From Alphaproteobacteria bacterium (lineage in GTDB: Bacteria; Pseudomonadota; Alphaproteobacteria; Kiloniellales; J153): DNA of 10,550 bases. This document shows positions 5,647-10,550 of the stretch, piece by piece; within the stretch, counting starts at the first letter, position 1, and the number at the start of each line of letters is the position of its first letter. Where the stretch lies: contig RFLL01000187.1 in assembly GCA_003693905.1 (NCBI GenBank), forward strand, positions 1-10,550. Reading direction: 5' to 3'. The translations under genes and the position numbers were made by a program. The notes beneath the pieces are model-generated. The model was given only the letters and a program-made list of their open reading frames with translations. It ran no database searches and had not been told where the DNA came from.

Positions 5647-7545
5647 TTACGGATCTCGATTGATCTTGGCGCTCTCCTCCGCCGGCGGGTGCACGGGGCG
5701 GGCCCGGACCAGTCCGCGTACCGAGTTGCCCAGATAGACGGCCTCGGCCGTGCCCAGATCGGCCGGCGTCAGGACAGTTTCTTCGACGCCGCTGGTCGGG
5801 TCGTCGAGCAGGGCCCGGCGCAGGGTTCCGTCAAGAAGGCCGCACCTCAGCGGCGGCGTGAGCGTGCGCCCGGCGCGGCGCACGAAGACGTTGGTATAGC
5901 TGCCTTCGGTGATTTCCCCCCGGTCGTTGATGAAGATCACTTCGTCGCAACCGGTAGCCGCGTGCAGGCGGGTGCGCGCAGCCTCGTAGGCCGTGCGCTG
6001 GGTGGTCTTGTGATGGAGAAACGGGTCGTCGCGATCGAGCGGGCAGGGGGCCAGCGCATAGCGCAGCACCGCATCCGCGCCGGGCAGGAGCAGCGGAGCC
6101 GCCTCGATCGTCACCGTGCCGTCGCGCGCGAGAAGCAGGCGCACCCGCATCGTCGATGCCGCAAAGCCGCGCGTGCGCTCGATCAGCGTACGGCGAATCG
6201 CGGCAAGGTCGCAGGAAAATCCGAAATACGTTGCCGAACGGGCCAGACGATCGAGATGACGGCCGAGCAGATGATATCCGCTCGCCGCCTCCCAGCGCAG
6301 GGTCTCAAGCAAGTGAAACTCCTGCGCGGGTGCGGCCTGGTTCAGGAATCGGGCTTTCAGCAGGCATTCGTCGAATTCGGCCTCCGGATCCGAATCGAAC
6401 ACGATGCCGCTGCCGATGCCCATCTGCCCGTGTCCGTCGCGGTCGATGACCAGGGTGCGGATGGCAACATTGAGGTTGACCGTTCCGTCCGGGGCGAACA
6501 TTCCGATCGCCCCGGTATAGACGCCGCGCGGTGCCGGCTCCAGCTCGCGGATGATCTCCATCGCCCGGATCTTCGGGGCCCCGGTGATCGACCCGCACGG
6601 AAACAGGCTGCGCAGCAATTCGCCGGGGCCGACGCCGGGACTCAGGCGGGCGGTGATGCTCGACGTCATCTGGTGCACGGTAGGATAGGTTTCGACAGTG
6701 AACAGGTCCGGCACCGCGACCGATCCGATCTCTGCCACGCGGCCCAGGTCGTTGCGCAGCAGGTCCACGATCATCAGGTTCTCGGCCCGCGACTTGGGAT
6801 CGTGGTGCAGCCAGTCGCGCTGGGCGGCATCCTCTTCGGGATGTGCGCGCCGCGCCGCGGTGCCTTTCATCGGTCGGGCCAGGACGGTGCCGTCGCGCGC
6901 CGACAGGAACAGCTCGGGCGACAGCGACAGGATGTCGAACTCACCGGTGCGGATGAAGGCGCCGTGGGCGACCGGCTGGGCCCGGCGCAAAGCGCCGTAA
7001 AGCACCCAGGGATCGCCCGTGATTTCAAACAGGACCCTGAGCGTCAGATTGATCTGATAGACGTCGCCGGCGGCGATGTAGTCCCGGACCCGGCGCACGG
7101 CCCCAAGATAGGCGTCGCGATCCCACGACAGGCGCTGATGGCGCAGGGTTGGGATCGAAGGGGAGGGCTCATCATTGAAAAGATCATCGAGCGCCGCTCC
7201 GCCGAGAGGGCGGCAGCGGGCATAGAGCCCCATCCACAGCAGCGGCTGTGTGCGCCCTTCGGGCAGGCGCGGGCTCAGCCGCGGCTCCATCAGATAGCCG
7301 AGCTCGTAGGACAGAAACCCGGCGGCATGCAGGCCGCGCGCCAGAGCGCGGGTTATTTCCTCCAGTGCCGCTTCGATCCCGTCCGGGTCGTCGCAGCGCA
7401 CGATTGCAACCGGGTCTTCAAAGATGCGGCCCCGTCCGCCAGGGGTGAGCGCATCGTCGAGCAGGACGAATCCGGCTTCGGGCGAGGTGCGCGCGACGGG
7501 GGCGGGCGGGGGCTCGGCGCTCAGGGTGAAGCGGGATGCCGACAT
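5647..7545 (-). CDS. pabB: Fused aminodeoxychorismate synthase component I / aminodeoxychorismate lyase (PabB-PabC)
   Basis: Bifunctional folate-pathway enzyme of 632 residues. The PabB half converts chorismate to 4-amino-4-deoxychorismate using ammonia from a separate PabA glutaminase. The PabC half releases pyruvate to give p-aminobenzoate. The chorismate-binding domain covers about 138-398, with RPMKGTAAR at 224-232 (K227 is the conserved PabB lysine), ENLMIVDLLRNDLGRV at 255-270, SLFPCGSITGAPK at 313-325 and GIVFDSDPEAEFDECLLKAR at 380-399. The class IV aminotransferase-like domain covers about 405-615, with HHKTTQR at 511-517 (K513 is the likely PLP lysine), EVIFINDRGEITEGSYTNVF at 535-554 and CGLLDGTLRRALL at 568-580. 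The start at 7545 has no clear Shine-Dalgarno sequence, so the N-terminus is less certain than the domains. Eight A residues run from the second base of the stop codon (TAA) into the spacer. The FAH-family gene follows 42 bp later. Upstream lies a phased CCGTGAAC repeat that may be a control site. Confidence 0.95.
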   Translation of the reverse strand: MSASRFTLSAEPPPAPVARTSPEAGFVLLDDALTPGGRGRIFEDPVAIVRCDDPDGIEAALEEITRALARGLHAAGFLSYELGYLMEPRLSPRLPEGRTQPLLWMGLYARCRPLGGAALDDLFNDEPSPSIPTLRHQRLSWDRDAYLGAVRRVRDYIAAGDVYQINLTLRVLFEITGDPWVLYGALRRAQPVAHGAFIRTGEFDILSLSPELFLSARDGTVLARPMKGTAARRAHPEEDAAQRDWLHHDPKSRAENLMIVDLLRNDLGRVAEIGSVAVPDLFTVETYPTVHQMTSSITARLSPGVGPGELLRSLFPCGSITGAPKIRAMEIIRELEPAPRGVYTGAIGMFAPDGTVNLNVAIRTLVIDRDGHGQMGIGSGIVFDSDPEAEFDECLLKARFLNQAAPAQEFHLLETLRWEAASGYHLLGRHLDRLARSATYFGFSCDLAAIRRTLIERTRGFAASTMRVRLLLARDGTVTIEAAPLLLPGADAVLRYALAPCPLDRDDPFLHHKTTQRTAYEAARTRLHAATGCDEVIFINDRGEITEGSYTNVFVRRAGRTLTPPLRCGLLDGTLRRALLDDPTSGVEETVLTPADLGTAEAVYLGNSVRGLVRARPVHPPAEESAKINRDP

Positions 7546-7664
7546 GGCTACTGACGAGGCAAGATGCCGGGGATCAAGACGATTCCCGGAAAAGGCACGC
7601 CCACCATACGAGGTGTACGGCGGGCGGGAAAGAGGCGGGCGTTACGGAAGGCGAGGGCCCGGTC

Positions 7665-7694
7665 GTTCACGGAGTGTTCACGGGGCGTTCACGG
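7665..7694. repeat. Three phased direct repeats (GTTCACGG, period 11 bp)
   Basis: GTTCACGG occurs at 7665-7672, 7676-7683 and 7687-7694, exactly 11 bp apart, so each copy faces nearly the same side of the helix. A degraded copy (GTTACGG) sits at 7641-7647. On the minus strand, where the flanking genes are read, the unit is CCGTGAAC. The array lies between the sufA stop (7715) and the pabBC start (7545). This fits a multi-site operator for pabBC, but a simple tandem duplication is also possible. Confidence 0.6.
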
Positions 7695-7714
7695 TATGAC
7701 GGATATGGCCGTAT

Positions 7715-8050
7715 TCAGATGTGGAAGCTTTCGCCGCAGCCACACCGGCCCTTTTCGTTCGGGTTGTTGAATACGAAGCCGCTGTGGAATTTGTCCTCCA
7801 CGTAGTCCATCTCGGTTCCGAGCAGAAACATGACCGCCGTCGGGTCGATGAAGATCTTGACTCCCTTGTCTTCGATCACGTCCTCGAAGCGCTTCTGCTC
7901 CTCGGCATATTCGACGACGTAGCTGAGACCCGAGCAGCCGCGCATGTTGACGCCGATCCGCAGACCCAGAACCGGCTTGTCGCTGCGGGCGATAAGCTGC
8001 TTGACGCGTTCGGCGGCGGCATCGGTCAGGGTGATGATCGGTGCACTCAT
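7715..8050 (-). CDS. sufA: HesB/IscA-family iron-sulfur carrier (SufA-like)
   Basis: A-type carrier that accepts Fe-S clusters from the SufBCD scaffold and passes them to target proteins in the cytoplasm. It has 111 residues, the usual family size. The opening ITLTDAAAERVKQLI is characteristic, and the three cluster ligands are present: C39 in NMRGCSGLSY, and C103 and C105 in the C-terminal GRCGCGESFHI. The ATG at 8050 is chosen by family length; in-frame ATGs at 8062 and further upstream (about 8092) would add a non-conserved tail, and no start here has an ideal Shine-Dalgarno sequence. It lies 89 bp after sufT and is the last gene of the SUF operon seen here. It could equally be called IscA or ErpA by sequence; the operon context favours SufA. 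Confidence 0.93.
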   Translation of the reverse strand: MSAPIITLTDAAAERVKQLIARSDKPVLGLRIGVNMRGCSGLSYVVEYAEEQKRFEDVIEDKGVKIFIDPTAVMFLLGTEMDYVEDKFHSGFVFNNPNEKGRCGCGESFHI

Positions 8051-8139
8051 CGTCGGCCCCATCCGTTTCGGTGTCGTACGCTCCATTTCCATTGCTGCCT
8101 GCAACCTTCCGTTGATATATGGGCGGGCTTGATGACCCG

Positions 8140-8598
8140 TCAAAACATTCCCAGGGCCAGCCGGGCATCTTCGGACATCCGTTCGGGCGTCCACGGCGGG
8201 TCCCAGACCAGGTGCACCGTAACCTCGCCGACGCCGTCAATGGCGGCGACCGCCGCGGCGACCTGTCCGGGCATTTCGCCGGCCACGGGACAGCCCGGCG
8301 CCGTCAGCGACATGTCGATCTCGACGGTGCCGTCGGGGGCGATCCGGATATCGTAAATCAACCCCAGGTCATAAAGATTGACCGGAATTTCGGGGTCGTA
8401 GACGGTGCGCAGCGCGGCGATCACCTCATCCTCGGTGGCGATCCGTTCGGTTCCGGGCGGCAACGGCGTGCCGACGGTGGCAGTAAATTCCTCCGACTCC
8501 GCGCCGCCGAGGGACAGAAAGTCGCGCTCCGCCCTGTCGCGCGGCGCTTCGGCGCCGGCATCGTCAGGAATGCTCATTGGCTTGTGCTCCCGCGTCAT
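8140..8598 (-). CDS. sufT: SUF-associated MIP18/DUF59 protein SufT (PaaD-like)
   Basis: Small cytoplasmic Fe-S maturation factor of the MIP18 (DUF59) family, linked to cluster assembly or delivery in SUF systems. It has 152 residues from the ATG at 8598. A variable acidic N-terminus of about 50 residues precedes the domain at about 55-150: TEDEVIAALRTVYDPEIPVN, then LYDLGLIYDIRI, MSLTAPGCPVAGEMPGQV with the conserved cysteine, and HLVWDPPWTPERMSEDARLALG. The DPEIPVN and WDPPWTPERMS motifs are diagnostic. The ATG at 8598 overlaps the sufU stop codon (ATGA), in line with the tight packing of this operon. An in-frame ATG at 8577 has a GGGAG upstream at a 9-base spacing and would give a product 7 residues shorter; I cannot decide between them. 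Confidence 0.92.
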   Translation of the reverse strand: MTREHKPMSIPDDAGAEAPRDRAERDFLSLGGAESEEFTATVGTPLPPGTERIATEDEVIAALRTVYDPEIPVNLYDLGLIYDIRIAPDGTVEIDMSLTAPGCPVAGEMPGQVAAAVAAIDGVGEVTVHLVWDPPWTPERMSEDARLALGMF

Positions 8599-9074
8599 TC
8601 CGTACTCACTTCTTCCTCACCGTTCATGGCCGCGGCCATCGTGTGCCAGGCGAGGGTGGCGCACTTGACCCGCATGGGAAAGGCGCGCACGCCCGAAAGC
8701 ACCCGCAGCCGGTCGAGGTCGTCAGGATCGACCGCACCCGCCTCATCGCTGCTTCCGTCGTCCTCCTCGTCCGAGGTGCACAGCTCGTGAAACCGCCGGA
8801 ACAGGGCCGTGGCCTGATCCCTGGTCTTGCCTTTCAGAACCTCGGTCATCAGCGAGGCGGAGGCGACCGAAATGGCACATCCCTTGCCCTCGAAGGCGAC
8901 GTCGCGGATGATCCCGCCGGGGTCGAGCGTCAGGTGCACGACGAGGGAATCGCCACACATCGGGTTGTGTCCGCGGGCGTGGCGATTGGCCTCGGCCGGT
9001 CGGCGCAGGTTGCGCGGGTTGCGCCCGTGGTCGAGGATCACTTCCTGATAAAGATCGCGCAGATCGTCCAACAT
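8595..9074 (-). CDS. sufU: SUF-type sulfur acceptor/scaffold SufU (NifU-N/IscU family)
   Basis: Cytoplasmic partner of the cysteine desulfurase SufS; in SufU systems it takes the persulfide sulfur at a zinc-bound cysteine. It has 159 residues. Conserved ligands are C40 and D42 (NPMCGDSL), C66 (GKGCAISVASASLM) and C138 (RVKCATLAWHT). The opening LRDLYQEVILDHGRNPRNL is typical. An acidic insert of about 20 residues (roughly 101-121, DEEDDGSSDEAG onward) precedes DRLRVLSGVRAFP; an insert at this place separates SufU from housekeeping IscU, which supports the SufU call. The ATG at 9074 overlaps the sufS stop by one base (TGATG), and the stop overlaps the sufT start. Confidence 0.93.
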   Translation of the reverse strand: MLDDLRDLYQEVILDHGRNPRNLRRPAEANRHARGHNPMCGDSLVVHLTLDPGGIIRDVAFEGKGCAISVASASLMTEVLKGKTRDQATALFRRFHELCTSDEEDDGSSDEAGAVDPDDLDRLRVLSGVRAFPMRVKCATLAWHTMAAAMNGEEEVSTE

Positions 9075-10351
9075 CAGCCGAAAATCTCCGCTACGGCGTG
9101 CAGGGCTCTGGCCAGGGCGTCGATATCGCCCCGAGTGTTGTAAAGACCGAGCGAGGCGCGCGCCGTCGCCGTCAGGCCGAGACGATGCATCAGCGGCTCG
9201 GCGCAATGATGCCCGGTGCGCACCGCCACCCCGGCGCGATCGATGATGGTGCCGATGTCGTGCGGGTGGGCATTGTCCATGACGAAACTGATGATCCCCG
9301 CCTTGTCCCGGGCCCGGCCGACGATGTGCAGGCCGGGCACGGCGCTCAGGCGCTCCTCGGCATAGGCCCGCAGGCCGGCTTCGTGGGCGGCAATGTGCTC
9401 CAGTCCGATGTCGCTCACATAGTCGATGGCCGCCCCCAGGCCGACCACTTCCGCGATCGGCGGCGTTCCGGCCTCGAAGCGATGGGGCGGCGCCTTGAAC
9501 GTGGTCTTTTCGTAGCTGACCGAGGCAATCATTTCGCCGCCGCCCTGATAGGGCGGCATTTCAGCCAGCAGTTCCCTGCGCCCGTACAGTACCCCGACCC
9601 CGGTCGGGCCGTAGACCTTGTGGCCGGTGAAGACGTAGAAGTCGACGTCGAGGGCGCGCACGTCGACGGCCATGTGCGGCGTCGCCTGGCAGCCGTCGAC
9701 GAGAACGGGAATGTCGCGGGCATGGGCGCGCCGCACGACCTCGGCTACCGGGACGATGGTGCCCAGTGCATTCGATACGTGCGTGAGCGACACCAGGCGG
9801 GTACGCGCTCCGAGCCGGGCTTCGAATTCGTCGAGCAGGAAATTGCCGTCGTCGTCGATCGGCGCGACCTTCAACACGATGCCGAACTGCTCGCGCGCGA
9901 GCTGCCACGGAACGATGTTGGCGTGATGTTCCAGGGCCGAGATCAGCACCTCGTCGCCGGGTTTGAGGAAGGCGCGGGTGAACGACGAGGCCATGAGGTT
10001 GAAGGCCTCGGTGGCGTTTCGGGTGAAGACGATTTCATCGCTGCTGGCGGCGTTGAGGAATCGCGCAACCTTTTCACGCCCGGCCTCGAAGGCGTCGGTG
10101 GCGACCTGGCTCATGTAATGGACGCCTCGATGTACATTGGCGTAGGCGCTTTCGTAGACCCGGTCCATGGCCTCGATCACCGGGCGCGGTTTCTGGGCGC
10201 TGGCCGCGGAATCGAGATAGACCAGCGGCTGGCCGTGGACACGCTGGCGCAGGATCGGAAAGTCGGCGCGGATCCGCTCGACATCGAAGGCACGCGCCGA
10301 GTTGTCGCCGGCGGCAGGGCGGGTCCGGGCGCTGGTGATGGCGTCGTTCAT
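9074..10351 (-). CDS. sufS: Type II cysteine desulfurase SufS
   Basis: PLP enzyme that removes sulfur from L-cysteine, leaving alanine, and holds it as a persulfide for Fe-S cluster assembly. It has 425 residues. Visible landmarks are YLDSAASAQKPRPVI at 45-59, the PLP region LEHHANIVPWQ at 140-150 (H142 stacks on the cofactor in this family), DGCQATPHM at 219-227, the Schiff-base lysine K245 in FTGHKVYGPTG, FEAGTPPIAEV at 292-302, and the catalytic cysteine C383 in VRTGHHCAEPLM. H364 in the AHPHD segment matches the position used by SufU-dependent enzymes. The ATG at 10351 overlaps the sufD stop (ATGA) and has GGAGG 6 bases upstream; a longer frame running to 10423 would overlap sufD by about 70 bp and is rejected. 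The gene sits between sufD and sufU. Confidence 0.96.
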   Translation of the reverse strand: MNDAITSARTRPAAGDNSARAFDVERIRADFPILRQRVHGQPLVYLDSAASAQKPRPVIEAMDRVYESAYANVHRGVHYMSQVATDAFEAGREKVARFLNAASSDEIVFTRNATEAFNLMASSFTRAFLKPGDEVLISALEHHANIVPWQLAREQFGIVLKVAPIDDDGNFLLDEFEARLGARTRLVSLTHVSNALGTIVPVAEVVRRAHARDIPVLVDGCQATPHMAVDVRALDVDFYVFTGHKVYGPTGVGVLYGRRELLAEMPPYQGGGEMIASVSYEKTTFKAPPHRFEAGTPPIAEVVGLGAAIDYVSDIGLEHIAAHEAGLRAYAEERLSAVPGLHIVGRARDKAGIISFVMDNAHPHDIGTIIDRAGVAVRTGHHCAEPLMHRLGLTATARASLGLYNTRGDIDALARALHAVAEIFG

Positions 10352-10550
10352 GAGGCCTCCGGCTGGTGTGCACTCGTAGCATCCGAGAGCCAATGGCCGA
10401 CGCAGGCCATCAAGGCCGGGCACAGGCCTTCGGCCGCCAGCTCGTGAATGGTGTCGGCAAGAAAGGCTTCGACCAGCATGTGCCGCGCGGCCGGTTCGGG
10501 AATGCCGCGGGTGCGCAGATAGAACATGGCATCGGGGTCGAGCTCGCCGG
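10348..10550 (-). CDS. sufD: C-terminal end of SufD (SufBCD scaffold subunit), 5' part outside window
   Basis: Only the last 66 residues and the stop codon are visible, in the frame whose first complete codon starts at 10548. The sequence GELDPDAMFYLRTRGIPEPAA, followed by HMLVEAFLADTIHEL, is the conserved C-terminal helix region shared by SufB and SufD, where SufD pairs with SufB. The residual tail ending AHQPEAS is variable. SufD is preferred over SufB because sufS follows directly, as in many proteobacterial SUF operons. Its TGA overlaps the sufS ATG by 4 bases (ATGA). Confidence 0.85.
   Translation of the reverse strand, partial: GELDPDAMFYLRTRGIPEPAARHMLVEAFLADTIHELAAEGLCPALMACVGHWLSDATSAHQPEAS

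Noticed and set aside
5627..5648. TTGTCGG repeated twice and followed by eight T residues, considered as a terminator
   Set aside because: The repeat is direct rather than inverted, so it cannot form a hairpin, and the T run partly belongs to the pabBC stop codon.
5689..7554. A 621-codon open frame on the plus strand opposite pabBC
   Set aside because: It mirrors pabBC, whose reading has complete family motifs. The antisense translation is rich in R, G and A with no recognisable domain, as expected from codon bias in GC-rich DNA.
7641..7694. The phased repeats considered as a CRISPR remnant
   Set aside because: The repeat unit is only 8 bp with 3-bp gaps, far too short for CRISPR repeats and spacers, and no cas gene is present.
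9098..10447. A 449-codon open frame on the plus strand opposite sufS
   Set aside because: Coding shadow of sufS; the translation has no family motif, and the true gene has all its catalytic residues.

Overview
The window is GC-rich and has alphaproteobacterial gene content: a SUF operon containing SufU and SufT, a fused PabB-PabC enzyme, a HAMP-type chemoreceptor and a GlxA/GbdR-type regulator. A Rhodospirillales-like host is a reasonable guess, but no marker gene proves it. There are nine complete protein genes and two cut by the window edges. No rRNA, tRNA, CRISPR array, insertion sequence or phage gene was seen.

Region 1 (1-2268, minus strand) is a chemosensory pair. A secreted single-domain Cache/PDC-like protein is followed 35 bp later by a methyl-accepting chemotaxis protein that lacks only its last few residues. 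Region 2 (2269-2860) is a 592-bp divergent intergenic stretch. Its 5' half holds several long, interlocking inverted repeats that fold on paper into a three-way junction with competing helices, just upstream of the Cache gene. This riboswitch-like leader is the most unusual thing in the window and matches no RNA class I recognise. It adjoins an AT-rich island of about 100 bp.

Region 3 (2861-4873, plus strand) has a GlxA-family transcriptional regulator (DJ-1/PfpI-like sensor plus AraC helix-turn-helix). Next comes a compact alkaline-phosphatase-superfamily phosphodiesterase-like enzyme. Region 4 (4909-7545, minus strand) converges on region 3 and encodes a PabB-PabC fusion, which makes p-aminobenzoate for folate, followed by a fumarylacetoacetate-hydrolase-family enzyme. 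Upstream of pabBC lie three CCGTGAAC repeats spaced exactly 11 bp apart.

Region 5 (7715-10550, minus strand) is the distal half of a SUF iron-sulfur assembly operon in the order sufD (C-terminal end), sufS, sufU, sufT, sufA. The first four genes overlap by 1 to 4 bases, which suggests translational coupling. SufS supplies sulfur, SufU most likely takes it from SufS, SufD belongs to the SufBCD scaffold, and SufA and SufT act in cluster delivery and maturation. Long open frames lying antisense to pabBC, sufS and the hydrolase gene are coding shadows and are not annotated.
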